Shown here piece after piece: positions 1 through 11,518 of a stretch of 64,000 nucleotides of DNA. Each line of letters opens with the position of its first letter. Position 1 is the stretch's first letter. The position numbers and the translations under genes are program-made. The notes beneath the pieces were generated by a model, which saw nothing but the letters and a program-made list of their open reading frames with translations, was not told where the DNA came from and made no database searches. The DNA comes from Caviibacterium pharyngocola (lineage in GTDB: Bacteria > Pseudomonadota > Gammaproteobacteria > Enterobacterales > Pasteurellaceae), in the NCBI RefSeq assembly GCF_002795405.1, contig NZ_PHGZ01000007.1:1-64000 (forward strand), in the 5' to 3' direction.

Positions 1-43
1 GACGCACCGGATTTTAACTCTCGCAACAGCGCGTCGTTGTGTG

Positions 44-115
44 GTGCGTATTATAGGGATTTCGAAACGCCTTGCAAGTCTTTTTTGCAAAAAAATTTAA
101 TTTTTTTATTACTCG
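44..115 (-). promoter_or_regulatory. rRNA-type P1 promoter reading out of the left edge
   Basis: On the minus strand a -35 TTGCAA (72-77) is followed after 16 bases by a -10 TATAAT (50-55) and then a GC-rich CGCACC-type discriminator. An A/T-rich stretch upstream (about 80-115) resembles an UP element. This arrangement is like E. coli rrn P1 promoters, where murI also lies just upstream of rrnB. I infer that an rRNA operon starts left of position 1; no rRNA sequence is visible inside the window. Confidence 0.7.
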
Positions 116-162
116 ATTATTTTTCAAGCTTTACGCTTTCTTTTTGCTCTATTATCTACGAT

Positions 163-969
163 TTATTCGCCAATTCCCGTTAACACACGCAATTCATTAA
201 ATCCCCATAATGATAATGCTTGTTGGAAAACCAGTTCATATTTAAAATTTTGCGTACAAAAAATCAGATTTTTCGTTTCCTTAATCGGGCGAACTTGCAC
301 ATTTTCCAATAATTTTTTCACCCTTAACGCGATCGCTTTGCCCGGGTCGATGAAATATTTCACTTGCGGTAAACAAATTTGAATTTCATCTTTAATCAGC
401 GGAAAGTGGGTGCAGCCTAAAATAACCGTATCTAAATCATCTATATCGCGCCATACTTTTAGTTCTTCATTTAACGCGAGTAAGTCCACCGAAGATCCGC
501 GCAATTTTTGTTCCGCGATTTCGGCAAGCACCGTACTTCCCAGTTTTTCAACCACGCAATGCGACGCATAATTTTGGATAAGATCATTGACATACTGCCG
601 TTTAACCGTCCCTTTTGTTGCCAATAATCCGATATGTTTCGTTTGTGAAATTTCCGCCGCCGGTTTAATTGCCGGCACGGTGCCGACGATAGGAATATTA
701 AATGCTTCTCTTAACGCAGGCAATACGACCGTACTTGCCGTATTACAGGCTATCACGATTAAATCCAAAGGATAGTCTTTATCGATTTTTCGACAAATCG
801 CCAACGTCCTTTCCGTAATGATTTGCTCGGATTTTTCGGAATAAGGAAAACCACCGTTATCAAAACAATATAGATACTGATTATCCGGTAAAAGCGCTTT
901 CACTTCGCGATAAACGCTAAAGCCTCCGACACCGGAATCAAAAAACAGAATAGTAGGTTTTTGGCACAT
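163..969 (-). CDS. murI: Glutamate racemase MurI
   Basis: This 268-residue protein interconverts L- and D-glutamate in the cytoplasm, supplying D-Glu for peptidoglycan. The N-terminal DSGVGG motif (from residue 11) and the two catalytic-cysteine motifs ACNTAS (Cys75) and GCTHFP (Cys186) are all present, and the length is normal for the family. It is the last gene of the gmk-rpoZ-spoT-recG-murI strand run, 53 bases after recG, and precedes the rRNA-type promoter. The start codon follows directly from the family N-terminus. No truncation or missing residue is seen. Confidence 0.96.
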   Translation of the reverse strand: MCQKPTILFFDSGVGGFSVYREVKALLPDNQYLYCFDNGGFPYSEKSEQIITERTLAICRKIDKDYPLDLIVIACNTASTVVLPALREAFNIPIVGTVPAIKPAAEISQTKHIGLLATKGTVKRQYVNDLIQNYASHCVVEKLGSTVLAEIAEQKLRGSSVDLLALNEELKVWRDIDDLDTVILGCTHFPLIKDEIQICLPQVKYFIDPGKAIALRVKKLLENVQVRPIKETKNLIFCTQNFKYELVFQQALSLWGFNELRVLTGIGE

Positions 970-1022
970 ATTATCTCAATCTAAAAACATTTTATTTTTA
1001 CACCGCACTTTAACGCAATTTA

Positions 1023-3104
1023 TCAAGCATTTCCGTATATTTCACGATTATTCAACCAACGCCGAATCAAAAGTTCGGCAATTTCCGGATGCGTTGTAAT
1101 CAGATTGCGGGCATAGTGCTGTATTTGCGGGATCATTTTACGATCCCGCATTAAATTTGCAACTTTAAATTCTGCCGCGCCCGTTTGTTTTGTTCCCAAT
1201 ACTTCACCCGGCCCGCGAATTTCCAAATCTTTTTCTGAAATAAAGAAGCCGTCTTGACTTTCACGCATTACTTGTAGCCGTTTTTGCGAGACTTTGCCGA
1301 GCGGCGGTTTATACATTAACACGCAATAAGACGCCGTACTGCCGCGCCCGACGCGTCCGCGTAATTGGTGCAGCTGCGATAAACCCAAACGTTCCGCATT
1401 TTCAATAATCATTAAACTGGCATTTGGTACGTCAACGCCGACTTCAATCACCGTCGTCGCCACCAAAAGATCCAGTTCGGCATTCTTAAAAGCGTCTATC
1501 ACCTGCTGCTTTTCCTGTGCTTTCATTCTACCGTGGACTAATCCGATGCGTAAGTGCGGTAATATTTTACGCAGATCTTCCGCGGTTGCCTCGGCGGCTT
1601 GCGCTTCCAATACTTCGCTTGCATCAATCAAGGTACACACCCAATAAACCTGCCGTTTTTCATTTAAGCACGCGGCGTTGACACGAGAAATAATCTCTCC
1701 GCGTCGTTCTTCCGAAACCGTAACGGTAGTAATCGGCATTCTGCCAGGCGGTAATTCATCAATAATCGAGATATCCAAATCCGCATAAACCGTCATCGCC
1801 AACGTGCGCGGAATCGGCGTGGCGGTCATAATTAATTGATGCGGATAATATCCCGAACGGTTACCTTTTTCACGCAACATTAAACGTTGATGTACGCCGA
1901 AACGATGTTGTTCATCCACAATCACCAGCGCCAGATCGGCGAATTGGACGTCCTCCTGAAACAGCGCGTGCGTGCCCACCACCATTTGCACTTTGCCTTC
2001 ACGGAGTTGCGTCAACGCGTTTTGACGCGCTTTTCCTTTCACTTTGCCCGCAAGCCAACCGACTTCAATACCCAACGGCGTAAACCAACGGCAAAAATTT
2101 TCCGCGTGCTGTTCCGCCAAAATTTCCGTTGGCGCCATTAATGCCGCTTGTTTACCGTTATCAATCGCCACCAACGCCGCCAATGCCGCAACCAAGGTTT
2201 TACCGGATCCGACATCGCCTTGAATCAGACGCATCATCGGGTAAGTTCGCGATAAATCTTGTTCGATTTCTTGCACGACGCGCCGTTGTGCGTTCGTCGG
2301 TTGAAACGGTAATCCTTGCAAAAAGCGGAATTTGATTTCGCTTTGGTGTAGCAAAGGCACGGCGGAAAACTGTTGCGTACTTAACCGCACTTTTTGCATA
2401 GCCAAATTATGTGCCAAGAGTTCTTCGAAAATTAACCGTAGCTGGGCGGGATGTTTGCCTTGTTCCAATAAAACTAAGGCAATATCCGGCGGCGGACGAT
2501 GCAAAATATGCAGCGCCTCTTTTAAATGGAACGGATACGGATTAAACGCTTGCGGTAAAAGTTCCGCAATGTCCATTTGCGCTAATAGCGCCAAAGCTTG
2601 ATCGGTTAACTTGCGTAATGTATTTTGTTTTAATCCTTCCGTAGTGGCATAAATGGGCGTAAGCGTTTCTTCAAGCACGAGCGGCGAATTATCTCGCACG
2701 ATTTGGTATTCGGGATGATGAATTTCCGCCATAAAACGACCGCGCTTTATTTCCCCGAAAGCTTTCACGCGATTGCCGAGTTGAAAACTGTTTTTCATTC
2801 CGGCGTTAAAATTAAAAAAGCGCAACATTATTTTTGATGTGCCGTCGGACAAACTCACCGTAAGCACAGGACGCTTGCCGAATTGCACCTCACAAGTTTG
2901 CACAATGCCTTCAATCGTCGCATATTGTTCCGGACGCAAGTCGATTATCGGCGTAATACGCGTGCGATCTTCATAACGAAGGGGTAAATGAAATAATAGA
3001 TCTTGAAGATTATAAATGCCTAAGCGGGAAAGTTTTTCGGCAATGGCGGCGCCGACGCCGGACAGCGTCGTAAGCGGAATCGCATCTAATACTTGAGTCG
3101 CCAT
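1023..3104 (-). CDS. recG: ATP-dependent DNA helicase RecG
   Basis: This 693-residue superfamily 2 helicase regresses stalled replication forks and branch-migrates Holliday junctions. The N-terminal wedge/OB-fold region (about 1-170) is followed by the helicase core with Walker A GDVGSGKT (296-303) and a DEQH box (397-400). The C-terminal helicase part carries the QLRGRVGRG motif VI typical of RecG and Mfd. Its ATG directly abuts the spoT stop codon with no gap, so the two are almost certainly translationally coupled. Confidence 0.97.
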   Translation of the reverse strand: MATQVLDAIPLTTLSGVGAAIAEKLSRLGIYNLQDLLFHLPLRYEDRTRITPIIDLRPEQYATIEGIVQTCEVQFGKRPVLTVSLSDGTSKIMLRFFNFNAGMKNSFQLGNRVKAFGEIKRGRFMAEIHHPEYQIVRDNSPLVLEETLTPIYATTEGLKQNTLRKLTDQALALLAQMDIAELLPQAFNPYPFHLKEALHILHRPPPDIALVLLEQGKHPAQLRLIFEELLAHNLAMQKVRLSTQQFSAVPLLHQSEIKFRFLQGLPFQPTNAQRRVVQEIEQDLSRTYPMMRLIQGDVGSGKTLVAALAALVAIDNGKQAALMAPTEILAEQHAENFCRWFTPLGIEVGWLAGKVKGKARQNALTQLREGKVQMVVGTHALFQEDVQFADLALVIVDEQHRFGVHQRLMLREKGNRSGYYPHQLIMTATPIPRTLAMTVYADLDISIIDELPPGRMPITTVTVSEERRGEIISRVNAACLNEKRQVYWVCTLIDASEVLEAQAAEATAEDLRKILPHLRIGLVHGRMKAQEKQQVIDAFKNAELDLLVATTVIEVGVDVPNASLMIIENAERLGLSQLHQLRGRVGRGSTASYCVLMYKPPLGKVSQKRLQVMRESQDGFFISEKDLEIRGPGEVLGTKQTGAAEFKVANLMRDRKMIPQIQHYARNLITTHPEIAELLIRRWLNNREIYGNA

Positions 3105-5228
3105 TTAACTGTTGGTGTTACGTTCGATACTGACAAAGCCCGGAATCGTTTTAATTTTACGAATAATGCCGGCTAAATGCTGGGTATCGCGCGCTGTTAA
3201 TAAAACGATAATTTGATATAACCGCCCGTCTTGTTCTTCCGTCCAAATGCTGTGAATATTACTTTCCAGCGACGAAATCGCCGAGGTGAGATTCGGCAAC
3301 GCGCCCTGCTGATTAATTAATTCAATGCGCAGTTCGGCTTCAAATTCCACTTTGTTGTCGCTTTGTTCCCAAGTGACGGCAGTATAATGCTCCGGATTAT
3401 ATTTCCGGCTTTTTAAGTTGGCACAACATTCGTGATGAATGACTAAGCCTTTTCCCGGACTAGCATACGCTACAATCGGATCACCCGGAATCGGATGACA
3501 ACATTGCGCAAAAGATGTCAACAAGCCTTCCGTACTGGTAATAACCAACGGATTTTTCCCGTTATCCGGTTGACCGTCCGTATCGATTTCGATCGTCTCA
3601 CCGAGCAAACGATAAGCGATCACCGCGCTCATTTGATTGCCCAAACCGATTTCCGTTAACAATTCATCAAAATTCGCAAGTTTTAATTCATCTAACAATT
3701 CCGCGATTTTTTCGCTCGGAATGTCATCTAATTTATGCGGCAACAGCGCATTGACCAACTGGCGTTTTCCTAGCAAAAGTGCGGTATCCGCGCGCAAATC
3801 TTTTAACGCGTGACGAATATTAGTGCGCGCTTTCGCCGTTACCACGAAATTCAACCAACCGACATTCGGCTGTGCCGTTGCCGAGGTAATAATTTCAATC
3901 GTTTGACCGGATTGTAACGCTTGAGAAAGCGGATAAGGTTTACGATCTACATTCGCCGCAATACAAGATCGTCCGATGTCGGAATGCACGGCATAGGCGA
4001 AATCCACCGGCGTTGCACCGACCGGCAACTCCACAATGCGCCCTTTCGGCGTGAAAACATAAATTTCTTTCGGGAAAAATTCGGATTTGACGCTTTCGAT
4101 AAATTCAAAAGAATTTCCGACGCTTTGTTGCAACTCAATCAAACTTTGTAACCAGCGTTGCGCACGAATCTGCGCGGTGGTACTGTCGTTTTTACCACCT
4201 TGTTTATACGCCCAATGCGCCGCCACGCCCATTTCCGCCATTTGATCCATTTCTTCAGTGCGGATTTGCACTTCCACCGGCACACCGTGCGGCCCGATCA
4301 TCGACGTATGCAACGATTGATAACCATTCGCCTTCGGCACGGCGATATAATCTTTCACCCGTCCCGGACGTGGTTTATATAAGCCGTGCATTTGCCCCAA
4401 CACGCGATAACAGGTATCAACGTCTTTCACCACGGCGCGAAAGGCATAAATATCCATAATCGAATGAAATTGCTGATCTTTAAGGCGCATTTTCTGATAA
4501 ATCGCATAAAGGTGTTTTTCGCGTCCGAATACACGCGCTTCAATGCCCATATCGTTCAAACGACCTTTAATCTCGTCGGAAATCCGCAAAATCATATCTT
4601 TACGGTTTCCGCGCGCGATTTGAATGACTTTTTGCAACACCGCATAACGCTGCGGATGCATCGCTTCGAAGCCTAAATCTTCCAATTCGTTTTTGATATG
4701 TTCAATGCCCAAACGATGAGCCAAAGGTGCATAAATTTCGAGGGTTTCTTTGGCGATACGCCGGCGCTTATCCGGACGCAATGCGCTTAAAGTGCGCATA
4801 TTGTGCGTTCGGTCGGCGAGTTTGATTAAGACGACGCGAATATCGCGCGTCATTGCGAGAATCATTTTACGGAAGTTTTCCGCTTCCGCTTCTTTGCGTG
4901 TGCGGAATTTTAATTTATCCAGTTTAGACACCCCCTCCACAATTTCGGCAACGCTAGCACCGAATTCGGCTTTCAGCTGTTCTTCTGTATAAGGCGTATC
5001 TTCAATTACATCGTGCAACAGCGCCGCCATTACCGCTTCGTGATCCAAACGCATTTCCGCGATAATGGAAGCCACAGCGACAGGATGCGTAATATAAGGC
5101 TCGCCGCTGGAGCGAGACTGCCCTTCGTGCGCGTCTCTGGCAATCACAAACGCACGTTTTACTAATTCAATTTGTTCGGCGGGCAAATAGCCGCGAATAA
5201 TTCGATCTAAACTTTCAAACAAAAACAA
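3105..5228 (-). CDS. spoT: Bifunctional (p)ppGpp synthetase/hydrolase SpoT
   Basis: This enzyme makes and, mainly, degrades the alarmone (p)ppGpp. Visible parts are the N-terminal HD hydrolase domain with ALLHDVIEDT, the synthetase domain ending in an EVQIRTEEMDQMAEMG-type stretch, a TGS domain (IYVFTPKGRIVELP), and a C-terminal Cys-rich and ACT region. I chose a TTG start at 5228, because the product (707 aa) then begins MFLFESL, matching the E. coli MYLFESL. The frame stays open to another TTG at 5264, which would add 12 residues. It lies between rpoZ and recG, as in E. coli. A second, small RelA/SpoT-domain protein is encoded near 51 kb. Confidence 0.95.
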   Translation of the reverse strand: MFLFESLDRIIRGYLPAEQIELVKRAFVIARDAHEGQSRSSGEPYITHPVAVASIIAEMRLDHEAVMAALLHDVIEDTPYTEEQLKAEFGASVAEIVEGVSKLDKLKFRTRKEAEAENFRKMILAMTRDIRVVLIKLADRTHNMRTLSALRPDKRRRIAKETLEIYAPLAHRLGIEHIKNELEDLGFEAMHPQRYAVLQKVIQIARGNRKDMILRISDEIKGRLNDMGIEARVFGREKHLYAIYQKMRLKDQQFHSIMDIYAFRAVVKDVDTCYRVLGQMHGLYKPRPGRVKDYIAVPKANGYQSLHTSMIGPHGVPVEVQIRTEEMDQMAEMGVAAHWAYKQGGKNDSTTAQIRAQRWLQSLIELQQSVGNSFEFIESVKSEFFPKEIYVFTPKGRIVELPVGATPVDFAYAVHSDIGRSCIAANVDRKPYPLSQALQSGQTIEIITSATAQPNVGWLNFVVTAKARTNIRHALKDLRADTALLLGKRQLVNALLPHKLDDIPSEKIAELLDELKLANFDELLTEIGLGNQMSAVIAYRLLGETIEIDTDGQPDNGKNPLVITSTEGLLTSFAQCCHPIPGDPIVAYASPGKGLVIHHECCANLKSRKYNPEHYTAVTWEQSDNKVEFEAELRIELINQQGALPNLTSAISSLESNIHSIWTEEQDGRLYQIIVLLTARDTQHLAGIIRKIKTIPGFVSIERNTNS

Positions 5229-5298
5229 AGGACACCCGATCTTTCGATTTATATTAAATGCCAACGGATAAATTAATTAAAAAACGACCGCACTCTAA

Positions 5299-5565
5299 TT
5301 AATCGGATAATAACGAAACGGAGTGTGTTTCCGTATTTTCTTGCGCTAAGGCTTCGTGACGATCCTGTGCGTTCATAATTTCGTTATTAATTAATCCTTT
5401 TTCAATTTCACGCAATGCGATTACTGTCGGTTTATCGTTATCTTCCGGTACCAAAGGTTCGCGAACGTGTAATTGTAACTGTCTTGCACGACGCGCTGCG
5501 GTTAAAATTAAATCAAAACGGTTACCGATTTTCTCAACCGCGTCCTGCACTGTTACACGAGCCAT
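5299..5565 (-). CDS. rpoZ: RNA polymerase omega subunit RpoZ
   Basis: This 88-residue protein is the omega subunit, which helps beta-prime fold and join RNA polymerase and contributes to a ppGpp site. The N-terminus [19 protein letters not shown] and the following AARRARQL segment are diagnostic. The omega gene next to spoT and gmk is the classic gamma-proteobacterial order. An acidic tail of about 25 residues follows the conserved core. Confidence 0.96.
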   Translation of the reverse strand: MARVTVQDAVEKIGNRFDLILTAARRARQLQLHVREPLVPEDNDKPTVIALREIEKGLINNEIMNAQDRHEALAQENTETHSVSLLSD

Positions 5566-5633
5566 AAATTACTCCACCAAGATTAAAATTGTTTAATAAA
5601 TAAAAAAGGGTACTTATGATACTAAAACGCAAC

Positions 5634-6260
5634 TTATTTTGCCAGCAGTTGATTAATTAATACCGCATTTTGTGTACGCTGATAATCCGTCGTTAAGCGC
5701 TCGGCACGTAAAATATGACGTAAATCCGCCAAGGCTTGAGCAAAATCGTCGTTAACGATGACATAATCATATTCGTCATAATGCGACATTTCATCGACTG
5801 CTTTCGACATTCGCTCGGCAATTACTGCTGCGCTATCTTGTCCGCGACCAATCAAACGTTTTTCCAATTCCGCAAGCGACGGCGGCAAAATAAAAATACT
5901 TTTTACCGAAGGTAATTTTGCACGAATTTGTTGTGCGCCTTGCCAGTCGATATCCAAAAATACATCAATGCCTTGCGCCAAATTTTTTTCAATCGCCGGA
6001 AGCGAAGTGCCGTAATAATTTCCGCCGAAAACCTTGGCGTATTCTAAAAATAAATTTTGTTCGATTAATTGTTCGAATTCCGTTTGGGAGACAAAATAAT
6101 AATGAACCCCTTCCGTCTCGCCGGGACGCGGCGAGCGCGTGGTGTGCGACACCGACACCATCATTTTACCTTCGTTATCTTGTTCTAATAATGCACTGAT
6201 CAAAGAGGATTTCCCCGCACCGCTCGGCGCAGAAATAATATAAAGATTGCCTAAAGCCAT
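5634..6260 (-). CDS. gmk: Guanylate kinase Gmk
   Basis: This enzyme phosphorylates GMP to GDP in purine nucleotide synthesis. The P-loop APSGAGKS lies near residue 11 and the GMP-binding segment [11 protein letters not shown] follows. The start at 6260 gives 208 residues and has a GAGG ribosome-binding site eight bases upstream. An earlier in-frame codon at 6278 would add six residues that do not fit the family. It opens the gmk-rpoZ-spoT-recG-murI run; a weak -10 (CATAAT, 6296-6301) on the minus strand is a possible promoter. Confidence 0.96.
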   Translation of the reverse strand: MALGNLYIISAPSGAGKSSLISALLEQDNEGKMMVSVSHTTRSPRPGETEGVHYYFVSQTEFEQLIEQNLFLEYAKVFGGNYYGTSLPAIEKNLAQGIDVFLDIDWQGAQQIRAKLPSVKSIFILPPSLAELEKRLIGRGQDSAAVIAERMSKAVDEMSHYDEYDYVIVNDDFAQALADLRHILRAERLTTDYQRTQNAVLINQLLAK

Positions 6261-6403
6261 TGTGATACCTCGCAGCAAAAAGAATGAATGTTTCCATTAT
6301 GCCGACAAATCAATAAAAAATCAGTAAAAAGTGCGGTGATTTTTGCTAAAAAATCGCGAGATTTCGTTTTTATCACCCGATTGTTCAAAAAATATTTCAA
6401 AAA

Positions 6404-6439
6404 TTTGACATAGATCACAAAAAGTTTATCTGTTATAGT
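6404..6439 (+). promoter_or_regulatory. gapA promoter with CRP/FNR-like site
   Basis: TTTGACATAGATCACA (6404-6419) matches CRP (TGTGA-N6-TCACA) with one mismatch, and its inner part TTGAC-N4-ATCAC matches FNR (TTGAT-N4-ATCAA) at 8 of 10 positions. A -10 TATAGT follows at 6434-6439. The binding site therefore overlaps the -35 region, as for an activator-dependent promoter. Which factor binds cannot be settled by reading. Confidence 0.55.
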
Positions 6440-6541
6440 TTTGCCGATAGTCTGGTTTCATCAAAAAAAGAAACCGTGCTATAATCCGTTCCGACGAAAA
6501 GTGGAACCTCCACTATGACGTACAATTTTTGTTTAACTTAA

Positions 6542-7564
<1,023 letters not shown>

Positions 7565-8622
7565 GTGCGACAAGTGTCGTGCTTACTGGGAATAAGTCCT
7601 TATATATCAAGGACTTATTCTCTGAAAGAGAGCAGTATTCTTATTGCTTTCTTTCGACTATTCAATATCTCACGAGAGATAATTGGGTAGGCAGACTAGA
7701 GACGGAGCGTTGCTCAAGATCTAGTTCTAAGTTGGGGAAGACGATTTCCAACTTTATGCGGTAATAAGGTATGATCTTCACTCTGAGGTACTCAACTACG
7801 TTGTACGAGGGAGTTTGAGGAGAGTAAGAAAGCAAGATCCGTTATCGAAAGATATTACTACCGTTAGTCGCCTGCTTTAAGTAGAGTGGCTTGGGTCAGA
7901 TCCAAAACGTAATATTGTCCATAAAGAATAATCGTGCAACCTACTATAAATAAAGTCCCAAAGGCTTATAGCATTCTGAGAGAAGCCGAAAGTAAGGAAG
8001 TGGAATTTCTTATGATCGAATGTATCCTTTACTACTTATCTTTACTTAGGGATGTTCCTACAAGGAAGTACCCATTGTAGCTTGAAATTGATAGCTACCC
8101 GTAAATGGCTTGCGGTAACAGCACGGCTATTTTTCGGCTCAAATTTACCTAAACTTGTATCCAGTAATCTTACTTATCTATACCTATAAATAGACTGATC
8201 ATCTATCTATTTGCATAGCTATAGGTTCGATCTATCTGATATTAAGTGGTTAATTTACAAAGTAATTTAGTAATAAATTGCAAAAGGTAAGTTTTAAAGC
8301 AACAGCAAGGGCTTATTTATGATAATTAGGTACTCACTTAGATAAGTATGAGTAAGCTGTTATTACTATTGTTACAATCTAGTTAATGGTAGATATACTT
8401 AGTTACCAATAAATAGATGAGTGTAACCTGTTATATGACTAACAGTAACCTAGGGATAGTGCATTACTGGCAACGGCAATGTGCGGAGCTTCCTGACAAT
8501 GTACCCCCTGTACAGGTTATTAACATTGTGAAATGTTAATAAGATACTCGGAACGACCACTGGGTTGAGGGGCTAGGTTGAATAGAAAGATAAACGTAAG
8601 TGAACAGTCGTAATTCTCGTTA

Positions 8623-8694
8623 TGTAGAACAAGCCTACGGTCGCTATCGGCTTGAACCAAAATGGTATGCAGTGGGTTATCTCATTTTAGCCTT
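8623..8694 (+). other. Intron exon-binding sites EBS2 and EBS1
   Basis: EBS2 TGTAG (8623-8627) and EBS1 TTAGCCTT (8687-8694) are complementary to the two adjacent 5' exon segments at the end of gapA. The surrounding domain I sequence (GTAAGTGAA, TAATTCTCGTTATGTAG) resembles the same region of other mobile group II introns. The pairings independently fix the 5' splice site at 7564/7565. Confidence 0.8.
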
Positions 8695-9159
8695 GGGATA
8701 CGTCATCATAACACTGTCGGGAAACAGATTGTATCTTCACTATTCGTGTAGTAATAATGGAACTTGGTAAGCCTATATTCTCGCCTGAAAAGGCAGGCAA
8801 AGCGTAAGCAATGCTGTTGGGAGTGTAGGTAAAAGAGGTTGGAGAAAGCAAATGCCATACTGTAATGGTATGGATAGGGTATGAAATATGACCTAACTCG
8901 AAAGGGTGCAGACTTCCAACTGGTCTTTCATCGCAAGATGTCTGACAAATTCCTTAATGTTTGAATGAGGAATTAAAGAAAGCGAGCGTTGGCTTGCAGA
9001 TTAGAAATAATCAAACAAACCAACGCAAAGCACTCTTTATCCTTAATAATAAACCAAGAGTGTAAGTCTATTGGTAACGATAGCGACTCTTGGAGTATCC
9101 AAACGAAAAGAGGAACTATCTATTTTACCAAGAAAACTTATCTCTTCACGGAGGTAAGT

Positions 9160-10887
9160 ATGAAAGAGCGAACTCATCATACTAAGAAATTAGTCAGTAG
9201 TCCAGCTCCAACGACCTCACACATATCACAATGGCATTATATCGACTGGTATAAGGCAAACCGATATGTGAAAGGAATGCAGGTGCGGATTGCGAAGGCA
9301 ACACAGGAAGGTAACTGGCGTAAGGTTAAAAACTTACAACGAATGCTGACCCGCTCGTTTTATGCAAAAGCGATTGCAGTAAGACGAGTGACTGAAAATA
9401 CAGGCAAAAGAACGGCTGGTATAGACAAACGCATTTGGGATACCCCAAAATCGAAATGGATTGCTATACAAGAACTATCAAGTAAAGGGTACAAACCTAA
9501 ACCATTAAGACGAGTATTCATTCCGAAATCAAACGGAAAGAAACGTCCATTAGGCATACCTACAATGAAAGATAGAGCAATGCAGATGTTATATCTACTG
9601 GCATTGCAACCTGTTGCAGAAACCACAGCAGATAACAACTCATATGGATTTAGATTAAACCGTTCAACGGCAGACGCTATATCACATATACATAGTATAT
9701 TTTCAACAAAAGGGACACATACTCGTCAAATGGCAGAATGGGTTCTGGATGCAGATATACAAGGTTGTTTTGACTACATTAACCACGATTGGTTGTTAAA
9801 GCATATTCCAATGAATAAGCGAATACTCAAGAAATGGTTAAAATCAGGTGTGGTTGAATTTGGACGACTAAAAGCAACAACGGAGGGAACACCTCAAGGC
9901 GGTATTATCTCGCCTACGTTGGCAAATATGGCGTTAGACGGGTTAGAAAAAGAGCTAATCAAGCACTTTGGTGCAAAGAATAGCCCTAAATTAGCAAAAC
10001 ATAGAACATACCTAGTCAGATATGCAGATGACTTTATTATTTCAGGAATATCGAAAGAATTACTGGAAGAAAAAGTGATACCAATAGTCAAAACCTTTCT
10101 TGCTGAAAGGGGGCTTTCTCTATCAGAAAGCAAGACTAAGGTAGTGCATATAGATCAAGGATTTGACTTTTTAGGTTGGACGGTAAGACGTTTCAATAAG
10201 AAATTGATTATTAAACCGAGTAAGAAGAATGTGAAAGCATTTTATGACAAGGTTAAAAAGATCATTTCAATAATGAAAATGGCGAAGCAAGACGATCTTA
10301 TAAAAGTATTAAATCCAATGATCAGGGGTTGGACGAACTACCACAGGCATACTGTCGCAAAAGTGATATTCAACCGAATGGATAGTTTGATATGGAAAGC
10401 TTTATGGCGTTGGTGCAGTCGAAGACACCCAAACAAAGGTAAAGTTTGGATTAAAGAGAAATACTTTTGTTCAACAGCAACTAGAAATTGGGTATTTGGA
10501 ACGGTAACAATGAATAATAAGCAGGAAATAATCCCGATAGATTTAATGTATTGTGGATATGTTACAATCAAACGACACAAGAAAGTGAAATCACAATATA
10601 AGCCATTTTTACCTGAATGGGAATTGTATGGAGAAAAGCTAGCTCAAGAGCGGATGTATGATGAACAATCACACAGACGACAATGGCAGTTTTTATACAA
10701 AGAACAAAAAGGAAAATGTCTATTATGTGGAAATCCAATCACTAAAGAAACAGGCTGGCACGATCATCATATAATTTATAAAATATATGGTGAAACAGAT
10801 GTATTAAAGAATAGATGTTTAGTACATCCAGAATGCCATAGTCAAATACATCGCCTAAATTTAAAAGTAGTGAAGCCGACTGCCTAG
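9160..10887 (+). CDS. Group II intron-encoded reverse transcriptase/maturase (LtrA type, with HNH endonuclease)
   Basis: This 575-residue protein binds the intron RNA, promotes its splicing and copies it into DNA at target sites. Reverse transcriptase blocks run through the first ~370 residues, with the catalytic YADDF at about 288-292 and the preceding [15 protein letters not shown] block. A maturase X domain follows (RGWTNYHR). A C-terminal HNH endonuclease domain shows [13 protein letters not shown] and CHSQIH. I chose the ATG at 9160 because GGAGG lies eight bases upstream; the frame is open to 8989 but those residues do not resemble the family. No frameshift or missing catalytic residue is seen, so the element may be active. 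Confidence 0.94.
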   Translation: MKERTHHTKKLVSSPAPTTSHISQWHYIDWYKANRYVKGMQVRIAKATQEGNWRKVKNLQRMLTRSFYAKAIAVRRVTENTGKRTAGIDKRIWDTPKSKWIAIQELSSKGYKPKPLRRVFIPKSNGKKRPLGIPTMKDRAMQMLYLLALQPVAETTADNNSYGFRLNRSTADAISHIHSIFSTKGTHTRQMAEWVLDADIQGCFDYINHDWLLKHIPMNKRILKKWLKSGVVEFGRLKATTEGTPQGGIISPTLANMALDGLEKELIKHFGAKNSPKLAKHRTYLVRYADDFIISGISKELLEEKVIPIVKTFLAERGLSLSESKTKVVHIDQGFDFLGWTVRRFNKKLIIKPSKKNVKAFYDKVKKIISIMKMAKQDDLIKVLNPMIRGWTNYHRHTVAKVIFNRMDSLIWKALWRWCSRRHPNKGKVWIKEKYFCSTATRNWVFGTVTMNNKQEIIPIDLMYCGYVTIKRHKKVKSQYKPFLPEWELYGEKLAQERMYDEQSHRRQWQFLYKEQKGKCLLCGNPITKETGWHDHHIIYKIYGETDVLKNRCLVHPECHSQIHRLNLKVVKPTA

Positions 10888-10905
10888 CAGTTAATAGAAA
10901 GGCTT

Positions 10906-10980
10906 GAGCTGTATGCAGAGAAATTTGCTTGTACAGTTCTTAGGGGGCTGAGTGGTAGTAATACCACTTGGCTACCCGAT
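10906..10980 (+). other. Intron domains V and VI with 3' splice site
   Basis: Domain V is the 34-base hairpin 10906-10939, beginning GAGCTGTA and closing TACAGTTC, with the catalytic AGC triad near its 5' side. Domain VI follows as an imperfect hairpin (stem GTGGTA/TACCAC) and leaves A10974 as the likely branch point. The intron ends at T10980. Confidence 0.85.
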
Positions 10981-11000
10981 TTAAAACTTTGCAAAAAAGA

Positions 11001-11025
11001 ACCGCTCTTTACGAGCGGTTTTTTT
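11001..11025 (+). terminator. gapA terminator, first copy (3' exon of the intron)
   Basis: ACCGCTC-TTTAC-GAGCGGT is a 7-bp stem followed by seven T. It is the natural gapA terminator, now separated from the gapA stop codon by the intron. The same hairpin recurs at 11247, 11493 and 11739. Confidence 0.9.
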
Positions 11026-11026
11026 G

Positions 11027-11237
11027 TTGACAAAGTGTAAGGTACAACCTGATAACATAGTTTACATCGTAACCCAAAGACATCGTTTACATTCATTTGT
11101 AAACGCTCACCTAAAAAACGATGACAAACCTGATTTAAATCGTATTTTATGTGTAGGATGGGCTTCAGCCCATCAAAAAATATAATTATTTCAATATGAT
11201 GGGCTAAAGCCCATCCTACTTAAGTATACTTTGTCAA
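11027..11237 (+). mobile_element. REP-doublet element, long form, gapA copy 1
   Basis: The ends TTGACAAAGT (11027-11036) and ACTTTGTCAA (11228-11237) are perfect 10-bp inverted repeats. The core holds two facing GTAG-plus-palindrome REP units: GTAGGATGGGCTTCAGCCCA (from 11152) and its inverted partner ending CCATCCTAC, separated by about 23 AT-rich bases. GTAG followed by a palindrome is the hallmark of REPs mobilised by RAYT (IS200-like) transposases. The last 115 bases (11122-11236) match the shorter copies elsewhere in the window. Confidence 0.8.
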
Positions 11238-11272
11238 TAAACTGGAACCGCTCTTTACGAGCGGTTTTTTTG

Positions 11273-11483
11273 TTGACAAAGTGTAAGGTACAACCTGATA
11301 ACATAGTTTACATCGTAATCCAAAGACATCGTTTACATTCATTTGTAAACGCTCACCTAAAAAACGATGACAAACCTGATTTAAATCGTATTTTATGTGT
11401 AGGATGGGCTTCAGCCCATCAAAAAATATAATTATTTCAATATGATGGGCTAAAGCCCATCCTACTTAAGTATACTTTGTCAA
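11273..11483 (+). mobile_element. REP-doublet element, long form, gapA copy 2
   Basis: This is the second copy of the 211-bp element, 246 bases after the first and nearly identical, with the same 10-bp inverted ends and the same facing REP pair. It lies between terminator copies 2 and 3. Confidence 0.8.
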
Positions 11484-11518
11484 TAAACTGGAACCGCTCT
11501 TTACGAGCGGTTTTTTTG

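Larger units (their letters stand above)
7565..10980 (+). mobile_element. Group II intron inserted just after the gapA stop codon
   Basis: The element begins with GTGCGAC at 7565, the usual GUGYG 5' end, and ends ...CTACCCGAT at 10980, the usual YRAY-like 3' end with a branch A (10974) seven bases from the end. Its 5' exon bases AAGGCTAA (7557-7564, IBS1) pair perfectly with TTAGCCTT at 8687-8694 (EBS1), and CTACA (7552-7556, IBS2) pairs with TGTAG at 8623-8627 (EBS2). A reverse transcriptase gene, domain V and domain VI are present. It lies in the gapA sense direction, between the stop codon and the gapA terminator. The 1.6 kb before the reverse transcriptase start is about three times the usual length and contains no gene that I recognise. 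Confidence 0.93.

Noticed and set aside
5229-5264. Longer spoT start at a TTG codon at 5264
   Set aside because: The extra residues do not resemble SpoT N-termini; the TTG at 5228 gives the family start.
8481-8486. Second GTGCGG, considered as an alternative 5' end of the group II intron
   Set aside because: Upstream bases there do not pair with the EBS1/EBS2 segments, while the 7565 junction pairs at both sites and abuts gapA.
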